From Musa acuminata AAA Group (taxonomy: Eukaryota; Streptophyta; Magnoliopsida; Zingiberales; Musaceae): DNA of 64,000 bases. The notes beneath the pieces were generated by a model, which was given only the letters and a program-made list of their open reading frames with translations, made no database searches and was not told the origin of the DNA. The stretch lies in the NCBI RefSeq assembly GCF_036884655.1, contig NC_088335.1, forward strand, positions 44,448,501 through 44,512,500. The letters are read 5' to 3'. Of the stretch, positions 11,328-23,654 are shown piece after piece. The position numbers and the translations under genes were made by a program. The stretch's first letter is position 1. Every line of letters starts with the position of its first letter.

Positions 11328-14300
11328 ATGGTTGGTCGAAGAAGAATATCTATGGGTATATCCAAACTTATTGGGTTGAAGGCTACTGTTTTGCTGTTGG
11401 CATTTTACTTCACCAGAAAACTTGGAGTAAACTCGATTCCTGTACCCCTTCTATATGCCTCCTTGGTTGCATATTTAATTGCCATTGCATCTCATCCAGC
11501 AGTGAATCTTCCCCTGCTTTTAGGAAAGAGCTCTGATGGGATCTTTCCACTCTGGTCAATGATTATATTTGGGCCTTTTTTGTTCTTTATTCGGTTATTT
11601 GTGCCTTTGAGAAGATGGAAGAGTCGGGAACCACTGTATAGTGAAATTTCTGATGGTTTGTATGTTGGAGGTTGGCCTTCTTCCTTGGAACACTTGCCCC
11701 CTTGCAGACCTGCAGTGATTGATTGCACATGTGAACTACCACGGAGCTCTGCACTTCCAAATGCATATTTGTGTGTTGCTACTTGGGATACGAGAGCACC
11801 TCAACCATCACAAATTGAGTCGGCAGTGCGTTGGGTGTGCAGAAAAAGGACTCAGAATGTTCCTGTATACATCCATTGTGCTTTTGGTGAGTATCCTATT
11901 GTCTGAACTTGCAGAAAAGATGATAATGAGGAGTAAATAATCTGGCCAACTAGTTTGTGCATGGACCAAGTTTTTATTTCAATCTGACTAATTATTTATG
12001 ATACATTAGGACACACCCCTGCATCGCAAAGGATGGTCTAGATCTTGAGATATATATTCTTGGATAGTTTAACTAGTGATTTAATCAGAAACTAAGATAT
12101 ATTATTAGCATGTAGCACTCCATGCTGATCTTCCATAAGTCAAAATATGAAGGAGCAGATGTGTCATACATGAGACTGCTGCAAGTACTCATTAAGGAAA
12201 AAAATGTATAATATTAGTTGATTGGTTATGACAAGTAGTTTGGTGAACAAAAAACACCATATTTCATCGCCTGCAATTCTGAAATTAATGGTGGTATACA
12301 GAGAAGTCTTGTCACATTTGAACATAAGATGAAGCCCTTCCTTAGATTATATAAATTGTTGCCAATGTTTAATTAATCTGTACTGTTTAAACGCCTCTTG
12401 AAGTGTCTGATTGTGTAATGTGAATACAGCATATACAGGACATAGGATAAAATAGTGTTTTGTGTTACATGATGCTTATGAATTGTTGTTCTCCGAATTT
12501 GATTTAATCAAAATTTAAAATTTCTCATGTTTTCTCATCTTTTCAAAATTTAAAATTTCCTTAACTAGGATTTTCCCTTGTTTGCCACACTTCATTTTCA
12601 AAATTTTGATTCAAAAATAGGAAAATGATTGATTTCACTTCCATTTGGTGGTACCTGTTTAAGTAGGATATTGAAATAAAATATTTAATTTTCTTAGGTA
12701 GAAAATTTAATATCTAAAATTTTTTTAGGTAAGATTTTACCTTATTTTCCATGATCCATTTCCTAGATTGTCATTCAAAATTAGGGAAATGATATATTTC
12801 GCTTCTGTTTAGGTAGGATAATTAGATAAAAAAATTAATAATGACAAACCTCTTGCTCTCTAAATATTAGAATTAAATATTTTATTTCAGTATCAGTTTG
12901 TGCTCAAATGAAAGTGAAATTTAAATTATTTTTTTCCTAATTTTGAATCACAATCTAGGAAATAGATTATGGCAAAAACTGGTAAAATCTTAAGGAAATT
13001 TTAATTCTTCGAAAGATGGGATAAAATCTGTTTTGATTACATTTGAAATATTAGAAGATACATTTCTAAAAAGCATTAGAAGGAAACTAGTCACTAATTT
13101 ATTTTGTCATGGTTCCTTTATTGCCCAATTTCCACCAAAGGATCTATCTCAATCATGTGGATTATGTTTGCAGATATTGATGATAAATGAGTACTTATGT
13201 ACAAGACAAACTCACAGTGCAAACAATGCTGCTTCTTGCAAACTTAAGCATTTTTTAATGAATTGCAAAGAAAAAGGAAGCTTTGGCTACTTCTTGGTTT
13301 TTTTTGTACTAGGAAAATGTCAGCTTATGTCAAATTGTTTGTTGGAGTTCAATGCAATTTACTTGTAATACACTTCTGATTTTCTATTTCCTATTACTTT
13401 TGCCATGTCTAAGGCACTTCTAGATGGTTTGTGATGGGTTGTTTCAAATAATTGTAACTGGTATGTCATCCCCTCATAACATAGCATCTTACAAGGTGTT
13501 GAGATATACAATTGTGATAACTTTTTTTAGTGTTGCTGCAACTTGTAGACTAAAGTTGTAACTGAAGATGTCATTTGAAAATGATTATTGGTTTTCTATG
13601 TTTATGATATTGATATGATAAGTATCATGTAGTAGATGTGACTAGACTAGTAGTTCACATTGGGAATGCAACTTGTGAAAGGAGCTACGGGCCCATCATA
13701 TTGCGGAGCCACCAGTGAACATAGTCTAGTAGATTTACATCAAGTATAGTCTCTCATAATATTTAATCATATTGATTTCTTGATGTATGCACGAGTGATT
13801 GAATAAGTGTAAATGAATGATCATGGATGTTTATGTATCCCTACCGAGGGCAGGTATGGCGATTCCCTTCGGGGATTAACGGGCCGTCAGACGTGATGGT
13901 TAGACGGTTCCTCCATCCGCTGTTGGGAGGAACGTGTCCCCACTTGGGCGGGTGAGGGATACCACTTCATCCGCTGTTGGGAGTGCGATATGGATTATCT
14001 CCATCCGCTGTTGGGAGGAATCCATCTCGTGGAATATGCCTCTCCATCTGCTGTTGGGAGAGCGCACCATTGGGTGATATACGTCTTTGTTATTATGTAT
14101 GTGTTGCATGTGGTTGATGCATGATTTTGTTTATTATGCAATAAATTATCATCATTTTTCTGATGCATAAGTTTTATGATGAATAGATATATTTTCATAT
14201 TGAATTATTGATATTTGTTTATATTTCATGAATATTAAAGATTATTTTTATGATTTTTCTGAGGTTCCTACCAGCATGTATGGTTGCTGATGTGTTTTTA

Positions 14301-16770
14301 TTTTATATTTATTTTCAGAGTAATCTACTATTGTGTAATAAATCTGAAGCTTTGGTGGAAGAGACTTGTGACCCTGTGAAGAAGATGTCATTTTTCTAGC
14401 TAATAGAATATCTACTACTGTAAAGACAATGATTTGAAATCAAAGACGAATGAAAAGAAAATGAGGAAGTTTATTATATAAATTATGGATAATAAATTTC
14501 AGATTTATTATTCTTTTTATAAATTCGAGATGTGACAAATTTAATGGTATCAGAGCTAACTGATGAGCTAACTGGCCAATAACTCCATTTTGGTTCTCAA
14601 CGGCGGATCAAAATGCTTAAACGGGAGTTGATAGTAGTACACTCATCAGACCCTTATAAGTCAATCTTAATCCTGTCCACTTTCGATGTGGGACTAATCA
14701 GGGGTGTTACAATCACCCCCACTTAAAGGCTTGACGTCCTCGTCAAGCCCCACCATAACCCAGATCAAACCCTAGCATAGTGCATGTGAGGCGTAGCCCA
14801 GTGGTGGCTCCACGCCGTGATGAGTCCTCTGACTCCGTCTACGGGTAGCCCTTTCCTACTCGAGCCCCACCATACCCAAATGCTAGGTCGGCTCTGATAC
14901 CAAATATTATGACTCGAGCCTAATAGGCTAACTGGCCTATCAACTTCGTTTGGTCTAAACCACTGACCAAAATGCTTAAGCTGAAGTTGATAGTAGTACA
15001 CTCATCAGACCCTTATAAGTCAATCTTAGTCTTGCCCACTTTCGATGTGGGACTAATCAGGGATGTTACAATCACCCTCACTCAAAGGCTTGACGTCCTC
15101 GTCAAGCCCCAACATAACCCAGATCAGACCCTAGCATAGTGCATGTGAGGCGTAGCCCAGTGGTGGCTTCACGCCGTGACGAGTCCTCTGACTCCGTCTA
15201 CGAGTAGCCCTTTCCTACTTGAGCCCCCTCACCATGCCCAAATGCTAGGTCGGCTCTGATACCAAATATTAAGACTCGAGCCTGATGGGCTAATTAGCCT
15301 ATCAACTTTGTTTGGTCTAATCCACTGACCAAAATGCTTAAGCTGAAGTTTATAGTAGTACACTCATCAAACCCTTATAAGTCAATCTTAATCCTGCCCA
15401 CTTTCGATGTGGGACTAATCAGGGGTGTTACAAAAGTTGCTTGTATAAGTTAGTTGGTCATATATGCTTGTCTACTCTTTGACACTGGTGCTTCTGCATC
15501 TGTTTCTGTTTTGGTGTTTCAATAAATTTGACTCTGATGGTTGTATTTCTATCATTTATATCATCATATTACAACAGATTTTGGCTCCATATCTTCCTTC
15601 TATTGTTGGGATGGGAGACCAGAGGTTGGTGGTTACATGACAAATTAGTAAATGATGAATTTGATAATTGCAGTAAATGACACATTTCGCGGTGGGATAA
15701 TCTTTTCTAAATTCATTGTTAATGTCACACATCTCATCTTCTAATTTTCCTATTTCCTCCTTCCACTCCTTCCCCTTGTTTTTTTTTTCTGTGGATATCA
15801 ATTGGCTTAAATTGCCTAAAACATATTAATTCTGATTGAATTAGATTGATGCAAGCCAATTTCAACCTAAACCAGCTAGAATCAGATCAACCTTGGATGA
15901 ATATGATATGGATCAAGCATATCATATTGAAATTGATTGATGTCACAAATAATGATTTAGCTAATAAAAGGCATAGGGTGATGGATTATTCTATCTGCAG
16001 ACTCTAAAAGGAAACAAACTAATTGGATAAACTTTTTTAATGTCCAATCATTTAATCCTATTAAATTAAACTAAAACCAATGGTATAACCTAATCAAAAT
16101 TTTGATAAGCTTCATCTGTATCCAGCTCCATTTCTTCGGCTGTAGTTGTACTTGCATAACTTCAACTCAATTCTGACAATGGGAACCAGAAATACAAAGT
16201 TTGATCTGCACCTTCTTCGTTAAGACCTTTTTAAACTTGTAGTTACTTGAAGTGCTACCATGTAAATCTCTTCTTGTTCATGTTTTCATGAATATGTCAT
16301 CGTTAGTGTGCAATAATATGTAAAGAACCATTTACTTTGCAAGTGGTGTCTAGGATGATGTTTTCTGATATTCTGAAGCACTAACACAATGGATTATAAT
16401 TTTCTCGATACTATTGTCTTAAATGTATTATATATGTTGTATCTACTTATGCCTCACCAGATCACTTTTGACATGCTTAGAGGACCTTAACAGTACCATG
16501 GATTTGACATGAAAGTTAATTGTCTTGGAACATTCAACAGGTCATGGTAGAAGTGTTTGCGTGATGTGTGCCGTTCTTGTCGCACTAGGTCTGGCTGAAG
16601 ATTGGAGAAGTGCAGAGAGGATTATTCGAGAAAAACGGCCGTGCATCGAAATGAATGATCTTCACCGCAAAAGCTTGGAAGAATGGTCAAGACATCGGCT
16701 TCCATCGAAAAGAGATGGAGTATCAGTTGTCAGTTCTGTGATTCTATCTGAAAGAAAACACAAGGTGTAG
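11328..16770 (+). CDS. Membrane-anchored dual-specificity phosphatase-like protein
   Basis: Two coding exons, 11328-11886 and 16541-16770, encode 262 residues. The join restores the cysteine-phosphatase signature: exon 1 ends CAT TGT GCT TTT G and exon 2 begins GT CAT GGT AGA AGT, giving HCAFGHGRS (Cys184, Arg190; C-x5-R). Asp154 in WDTRAP, 30 residues before the Cys, is the likely general acid. Residues 14-30, 40-56 and 72-94 are hydrophobic and probably span a membrane, placing the phosphatase domain (about 103-250) on one side. This layout resembles the plant proteins annotated as YnbD-like or dual-specificity phosphatase catalytic family. Substrate and membrane are unknown. The 4,654-bp intron is packed with repeats (fold-back, LTR fragment, TRIM array). 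If it is retained, translation stops at 11906, six codons into the intron, and the catalytic Arg is lost. Exon structure is well supported; exact function is not. Confidence 0.92.
11887..12490 (+). other. First part of the phosphatase intron
   Basis: Starts with the donor GTGAGT. AT-rich; nothing recognised apart from intron sequence. Confidence 0.6.
12490..13030. repeat. Fold-back (inverted-repeat) element in the phosphatase intron
   Basis: The left arm (about 12490-12830) contains CCTAGATTGTCATTCAAAA at 12762. The right arm (about 12880-13030) contains its near reverse complement (TTTTGAATCACAATCTAGG at 12941). Outer parts also pair: AAATTTCCTTAA-type and TTAAGGAAATTT-type segments lie near 12545 and 12990. 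The left arm carries two copies of the core. The whole can fold into a long AT-rich hairpin, like a MITE or a degraded TIR element. Exact ends and a target duplication could not be fixed. Confidence 0.55.
13031..13600. other. Intron sequence between repeats
   Basis: AT-rich intron sequence between the fold-back element and the LTR fragment. An open frame at 13033-13368 has no recognisable domain and is considered chance. Confidence 0.5.
13600..14556 (+). mobile_element. LTR retrotransposon fragment (LTR end plus PBS)
   Basis: The right end looks like an LTR terminus (TGTGACA, ending 14537), followed seven bases later by the initiator-Met-tRNA primer site TGGTATCAGAGC at 14545-14556, in + orientation. 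The sequence to the left (about 13600-14537; left end not determined) includes four copies of CATCCGCTGTTGGGAG or a close variant at 13914, 13968, 14002 and 14044. Such internal short repeats occur in LTRs of Ty3-type elements. Nothing of the internal coding region remains, as the minus-oriented TRIM array begins at once. Type and left boundary are inference. Confidence 0.5.
14561..15432 (-). mobile_element. Tandem TRIM: three short LTRs, two internal domains
   Basis: Read on the minus strand, a miniature LTR retrotransposon begins TGTAACACCCCTGATTAG and its LTR ends near CTCGAGTCA. The LTRs are 15272-15432 (161 bp), 14910-15070 (161 bp) and 14561-14711 (about 151 bp, with a diverged end). 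Between them are two internal domains (15071-15271 and 14712-14909), each starting with the primer site TGGTATCAGAGC (15253-15264 and 14891-14902 on the + strand as GCTCTGATACCA) and ending with a purine tract (AGTGGGGGTGAT). The period is about 360 bp. There is no coding capacity, as expected for TRIMs. A normal copy has two LTRs; this LTR-int-LTR-int-LTR layout is a tandem form. No clear flanking target duplication was found. Confidence 0.85.
15433..16540 (+). other. Last part of the phosphatase intron
   Basis: AT-rich intron sequence ending with the acceptor TTCAACAG at 16540. No element was recognised. Confidence 0.6.
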
Positions 16771-17516
16771 TATCCGACAACAATCTATATATCTTTATTT
16801 CAGAATTTAGGGCTAAAACTGAAAACAGTCAGCTGTATTCATATCTGAATCTTCCTTCCCCATCTGTAAACATTTAATCAAGCTGCTGATGTTATTTTTT
16901 CCTTTGAAGGTACAAACCACTAAATATGCAGCTGAAATAGCTGCAATTTAGATCTTCATTTTTTCTGTATATATATATATATATATATCACATTTCGAAT
17001 AAGACTCCAACAATGTCGATTCAGTGACCAAATCATATGGATATTGTGGTATGTCAGATTGAAGTAATCATTGCAAAATGACCAGAAATTATGAAAATTA
17101 TGCATACATTTAAATGAATACTTTAGAATTTATAATATAATTAACTTATCTTTTTATCCATGTCGTGAATATGTTTGTGCATTTGGCTGTTCCATCTATG
17201 TTCGGTGATCTCGTTGCAAGCAGATGCATTAAAATTATTCCTTGGGTCCTGATATCATTGTAGCTTATCATGTCTGATGAATTAGATTGTCCATATGTGG
17301 TCTTTTATTTTTTTCATCTCAACTTTTCAAAATACTATGTAAATTGGCTCAATAACGATCTTTGCCAATACATCCGAGAATAACGAAGAAATGATATAGA
17401 TACTTCACCACATTTTTTCCTAAGACGAACTGGAAAAACGAGAGTTGCTCCATTCAGTGGATATGGTCTTAGTTCAATCATTATGATGTACTTTGTTTCT
17501 TAATGCTTTTGTGATT
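16771..17516. other. 3' flank of the phosphatase gene
   Basis: AT-rich 3' UTR and intergenic sequence, with a TA microsatellite at 16968-16988. No gene was recognised. Confidence 0.55.
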
Positions 17517-17750
17517 ATACGACTGATATCTCATACTCATGAGATTGATATTTTAACTCTACCTTGGTATCATATGTCCAATACTTTTTTTATCATACGA
17601 TTGATATCTTAGTATCATATGATTGATATCTTAATATCATGTGGTCGACATCTCAATGCTATATGAATTATACTTTAGAATCATGTGTGTCTGACATCTC
17701 ATTATCATATGATCGACATATTAAGACTACGTGATCAACACCTTAGTGTC
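17517..17750. repeat. 22-bp minisatellite, first array
   Basis: About ten imperfect units of 22 bp with the pattern ATATGATTGATATCTTAATATC. Typical units are ATACGATTGATATCTTAGTATC and ATGTGGTCGACATCTCAATGCT. The same unit forms the array that element B interrupts (19077-24516). Confidence 0.8.
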
Positions 17751-18060
17751 TCATGTCAAATTTGACTGGGTATTATCGTATCTCAGGATTGAACACATCA
17801 TAATTGTATTTAATTTTGAAAGAGGCATACCACCTTTTCCATAATCGACATTAATGTGAGAGTAAGGATATTTGAAGCTCAATCAGTATAGGTCCTAAGA
17901 GATGACTCCTGACACCAACAAGGTAGAACCTAAAGAGGCATACCACCTTTTTCATAATCGACATTAATGTGAGAGTAAGGATATTTGAAGCTCAATCAGT
18001 ATGGGTCCTAAGAGATGACTCCTGACACCAACAAGGTAGAACCTAAAGAGGTAGTTCGTA
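17751..18060. repeat. Tail of the 22-bp array with a 113-bp tandem duplication
   Basis: A segment beginning AGAGGCATACCACC is present at 17821 and again at 17934, almost identical over 113 bp. The tail as a whole is homologous to 24517-24640, which follows the second 22-bp array. The array-plus-tail module thus exists twice in this region. Confidence 0.8.
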
Positions 18061-18760
18061 TTATCATCATGGATAAATATTTAAAGAGAAATATTTAACG
18101 AGATAGTTCCCGATACCCACATGACAGGACCCTTAGAGAGATGGTTTGTTTTAGTTGAACCTCTAAAAGGTTGCTCTCTGTACCAACATAGCTGAAACCC
18201 CAACCGCTACAGTTGCTGAACACTATTTAGTACGATAAAGAGTTAAGGCAGCGTGATAGAACCGTTATTGCAAGTTGCCGTTTACAAAGTGAATCGTGGC
18301 CAAGCAGCACTCTACGAGCTTGGAGCTGTAGTGCTTTATGCCTCGACAAGTCGTGGCCCGGTATTATCAAGTCATCGAGATGCATCGACAAGTCAACATT
18401 ATCATTGTCTAAACAAGATAGGGTTCGTCATGACTTACAATAGCATAGTACAAGTACCACAACCACGCGATCGTGAGCTGTAGTCTGCTTCAACGTGATT
18501 GCTGAGGTTTCAAGCCAAAGCAAATAGACTCAGACGTCTATCAGGGAAGTATTTCTTGACTTAAATAGTCATTATATATATATATATTCACTGCTTTTAT
18601 GGCTCATCTCATAAATGCTTGAGGACTAACTTGGCAAGGCTAAAAAAAATTAACTAGGTTGAGCATAGGGTGTTCATCGGAATAATCCAAATCATGTCGG
18701 ATTATAGTATCACCTACTGTGACCATATCTATTATGAAGTAGTATCTTTCTTGCATAAGA
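18061..18760. other. Repeat-like non-coding sequence
   Basis: Less AT-rich in the middle (18170-18500), with an open frame at 18253-18483 of no recognisable family, then a TA run near 18572-18588. It is probably part of a transposon, because arrays of two minisatellite families surround it. Confidence 0.35.
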
Positions 18761-18990
18761 GGTGTGATCAAAATGGTTCAAAGTGTTTCGTTCGATGATA
18801 ACAATAACACAACTGAAACAACTTGTAGTGCTTTTTTCAATGATAACGTGATCAAAATGACTCGAAGTGTTATCTTTGATGACATTGTGATTAAAATAAA
18901 CCAAAGCATTCCCTTCGACAATAGTGTGATCGAAACAACTTAAAGTGTTTTATTCAACGATAGCACGATCGAAATAGCCAAAAGTACTCT
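18761..18990. repeat. 39-bp minisatellite, first site
   Basis: About five to six imperfect units of 39 bp, each with GTGTGATCGAAA or similar, then CAAAGTGTTTT and TTCGATGAT. Examples start AACGTGATCAAAATGACTCG, ATTGTGATTAAAATAAACC and AGTGTGATCGAAACAACTT. The same unit type occurs at 57519-57674. Confidence 0.75.
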
Positions 18991-19102
18991 AACACGATAA
19001 TAGCGGTTTGAAATACTCTAACACGACAATAGTACTCTAACACGATCGAAATACCAATGACTAAAACATTGGTATCATACGGCTGACACCTCACTGCCAC
19101 AT

Positions 19103-19747
19103 TATTATGGACTTAGTTAGTTTTATCTAAGTTATGATACACCCTTGTGTGTTCGTCTACAAAGGGTCAGCTTTCTCGAAATCTCTTATGATCCCTTATG
19201 AACTTATAAAAGAGAAGACGAGTTAGAGAAAAAAATTAACTCGAGATTCACAAGTAGCCATTTCAGCAAACACTTCATAAGTAATGCAAATTATAAACAT
19301 AGACTTTGCAAACTCTGAACAATCATACGATAAAGGGTTTAAGATGGTTTGCCACCACTAAAAGTCCCCACAAGTACCTACATAACACTACTGTAGAATA
19401 AGGCAATGAATCAACCCTAGACACTAGGCCAAAGGCCCATCCAGCCTCGTGCCACCTAGGTAGCTCCTAGGTGTTGTGTTGGCTAATACTCTATGCCACT
19501 CTATGGAGCTAGAGAAGCCCTAAAATGGTTGCTTGGATGGTTTATTTTTGGGTAATTTTACTTCTGCATGATGACTGCACATAACCTATGTTTACAAGTC
19601 AGAAACAACTACAAAAGTCAATCAAAATAGAGCTACCAAGCCTACTATAAGCCCTCTACATGCTATGTAAAATATGAATAAAACCAAAAGACACAGACAT
19701 ATATAAACATTACATCGAATACTTTGTTTATAACTTTATTCATAATA
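19103..19747 (-). repeat. 3' LTR of element B
   Basis: 645 bp. Matches 23655-24297 end to end, including the 195-bp segment missing from element A. Confidence 0.85.
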
Positions 19748-22162
19748 TTCTCCATCACTTATTCCTTCGATATCCTTATTAAAGCACTACATCTCTTTAT
19801 CTTTGCTGAATCTTTCATATTTTGCTTTAGTTATAATGCGCCTCTTAGCTCCTAACTACACTCTACCACTATTATTGAGTAATCGAGCGTTAATCAGTTA
19901 TACTGCCTCAACTCGCCAATAACTCTGACTATGGTGTGGGGTTGGCCGAGTTGTGTTAATCCTTGTTGGTTCCTATGGATTCTTTAGATGAAAGAAAAGA
20001 CCTTTCTTACTATACAATAGTCTTTTAAGCATCTCATACCGCTTGAACTGAGTGGATACTTGTTGGACCTTTAACGAGCATCAACTCATAGACTTCAGTT
20101 TTTGGAGTCTTTACTTTACAAAATTTGTCCATCGACTCCTTTTTTACTTAGTTGTTACCTTTATGTGGGTTCACATTACTTTTGTTTTCAATTGGCATTC
20201 TATCGAGAAATGAAGTTGATAATTTACTCTCAATAGCATCGACCAACATTAGTGAGGATTTGATAATTATTGTCTTCCACCAGTTTCTTCGAAAGGTCTT
20301 TAAATATGTGCAGAGCTCCTCTACTAGATAAATAAGAGAATTGAGATACTCTATTTCACCTATTCTCTTAAGAGTTAAGAAGACAAAGGTTAATTAACTT
20401 CGCTTGCATCTTTGAGGGTTGTACGCCATGCATTGAGCTAGTTACTAGCCTCCACCTACTTTTTACTCATACTTCCGGAACACTTAAAGTGTTAGAACTC
20501 CTTGCGTGTTAACTATTGCGATTTGCCTTCTTATTGCCATTAAACTTCTAGAATGCAAAAAGTTTCACAAAAAAAGAGCAAAATTTCATCCCAATTTGGA
20601 GTAAGTCTCCAATAGTTTGGGTCCCCTTTAGGACTGTATCGTCTTCTCTATTGCTTACTCCTTTGAGTAGAAAAGTATAGCACCACGTACTGCCTATTTT
20701 ATTAGCTTTCAGCACAATCTATCCACATATCTGGCATAATTATTAGCTTTCAGCACATTGTACGCCATTCCTGCATGTCATTCGATCTTCTAGTACTTTG
20801 TTCAAACCTTTAGTATATTGTCCTTTCCTTTAGTATATCGTTCGATCTATCAACATGTCAACTTTTCCATGGTATCCAATCTTTTGGCGTAATACATGAT
20901 CCTTCCAATACAATGCTCAAACTTATAGCACGAAGTCTAATCTTCGGCACGTCGACTAATCCTTCGGCTCAATGTCCAATTTTCGATATGATACTTTTTC
21001 TAGCATAATGTCTTATTCTCCTACTTCAACAGTTTGTATTTTGATAGTTCGAGTCCATGATCGAAGCATTTCTTATGTCACTTATCTCAAAAATATATTA
21101 GTCCATAAACTTATCAATTAATTTCATCATCAAAATATGAGATTCAATAATGCTCTCCCTCAATGAGAGCAAGGGATCGATGACTTCTCGAAAGTTCCAC
21201 CTCTACGATACCATAACACTGACATACCTATGGTCCTACCATCTATTGTCTTGCATCTGTATCCCTTTCTTCGTAATCAGTAGATATGCTTCTACAGTAT
21301 TACGGCACTCCTCTGAATCAACTTGCATTCTAATCAACGCTTAGTTTTAGGTAGTTGAGTCCCTTTGGACTCATTATCATTTCCTTGCCCATTTCAACCA
21401 TTTTCTTCAACACCTTTGAGTTCTCCGAGCAATTCCCCTTAGTTGATGGAAAGATATACTACAACTCCAATGCATGGCCTCTACTATCATGTTATAGGGC
21501 TCACATTAATTTTGTTCCGTTCTTATTCCATGGTAGCAATGTTCGCTTACTCGGCTTTGTCCTTTGACTTAAGTGAATATGAGCTCTAGAGCAATCTAAC
21601 TCTCTAGCTGCTCTGATTATACCTCTGTATGATCAAGCCCCCTATGAGACTCACTAGTACGTGCACCCCTCAGTGGTACACAGCCTCCATATGCTGATGA
21701 CCAAGGCTTTCATCTAATATAAAATTCGATACATGCATGGAATCTATAACCCTTCTTGCCATTATGTTGTTTACCAAAGTGGAACTTCCCATAACTCCCG
21801 ATTATACCTTTGTATGATCAAGTCCTTCGTGGGACTTGTTCCATATGTGTCGCATTATCTCAAACTATTCTACCATAATCCATTGCACAATGTCGCCTCA
21901 TGGTGATATCTCTATTGTATTCTGATCTTTATGAAATGAACTCGGACTACGATCTCTTAATGTGTGTCATCTGTTAGCATATCGTAGGGCCTCCGCCTCA
22001 TTTGATTATGTTCGCTCCTTTAGCAATCAACTTTCGTCCACTCGCTCTTGGGTCACACCCGGATGAAGCACATCTCTAGGACAATCCATCACCTAATAAC
22101 TCTCGAAGTCCATTGACTTTGCTGAAATTAGTATGCTATTGTTTGGATCCTGGACCTTTACA

Positions 22163-22183
22163 CCCCCCCCCCCCCCCCCCCCC
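22163..22183. repeat. Poly-C tract (21 bases) in element B
   Basis: An uninterrupted run of 21 C inside the element interior, flanked by TTTACA and AAATACC. Its true length is uncertain, because long C runs are often miscalled. Confidence 0.8.
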
Positions 22184-23654
22184 AAATACCATCTTCATTG
22201 CGTATCGCTTCTTTCACGATAACTCGAATGACAACACTATGACATATTCTTCAAAAGTACCTGCCTCTGCATTCACTTGCCCTGTGTCAAGGCCTTATGA
22301 CCTAAACTTTACCTTCGCAAGTTGAGTCACTATAATTCCTCCGTCAAATGCTTCACTGAGATAAGATGCATGTGTCTCGAAGCTCATTTCAACTTAAGCA
22401 CTATGTAGGTTGAGTTTGCTCCATCAGAATGAGGGATCTATTAAATGACATGATCTCGATCTTGCCTCTACAAGAGTTCATGTCCTTAACCTCTATCTAA
22501 GGAAAGTTTCATACCTTCACTCCATGTTTTGTCTTACATTTCGACTCTTATCATGCAGCTTGGACACTTCACTAAGTTCCACCAAAGTTACTCCACTCTT
22601 CGATTTTCATTATGTTGATGGTGGCTTTCACACCTACCATTCCATGGGTTAGCCCTTTGTTGAGTCCAATATTTACATTGACTCCAAGTGTATCTTCATT
22701 TGGTGTTATCTTGGGTCACTTCTCTATTTGATCTCACAATGTGTCCACCAACGTATTATCTCATGCGAGATCATGCGATGACTCCTTGCCACTCACTTGG
22801 TCTATTGAGCTTTGTGGAGTTGTTATCATGAGATACCTCTTCTCAACATGTACAGTTCATTGTATATGATTCTTCCTATAGAGAATTAAGATTTATCCCT
22901 CATAGATATCTATCTCATTGGAGTAACTTTTCTCTTCGCATCATTCCCTTTGGAAGTTTCGGAGGCCACCATCCTCTTAGACTACTATGTCTTGCTGAAT
23001 GAACTATGTACTATTCTATCCTTGTGAAAGCACTTACTACAGCGTGACTTTTTGTCAATACTACCACTACTACACCCTTTAAGGCCTAGCAATATACTGA
23101 ACTTATTGCATACTTCAGCCTCCTATGAGCGTATCCTTTCCATGCCGAAGAAATGGTTTTAATACTCTATGGCAGTGAGTTTCGATCACTTTAGGAGGCC
23201 AAAGATAGTCCATTGTCCATATACAAGCTCATGGATGAATACTAAATTCTTTAAGTTAGCAATTCCCCTTACCTTTGTGAGCTTTGCATAACTTTTTCGG
23301 TCATCGAACAACCAATCCCTCTTTGCACAATCTCTTTCTTTACCAAGCGCCCCACTTGCCGTGAGCACTATCAAGTTTGGTTGCCAACATCGAGTTGTAG
23401 CTCGAACTTAACTATCCCATCGTTTGTGTGCTATGTGTTCCTCCTAGCTCGCTTATCCTTATGTTGCCTCTCGTATGAAAGATTTGTCATTATTCTAAAT
23501 GCTAATCTCATCTAAGTGACTTCTTTCCTACATCTCTATGTTTGTTTCCCCCAAATGGTCGAGTGTGCTGACCGCTCTCAATGCAGCTCTACTAGGTCCC
23601 CCACGTTTGCATGCCAAGTGTTTCTAAATGTGCTTATCCTGCTCTGATACGATC

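Noticed and set aside
14545..14556. Third primer-binding site of the TRIM array
   Set aside because: It is in the opposite orientation to the array and follows a different LTR terminus (TGTGACA at 14531-14537), so it was assigned to a separate LTR fragment.
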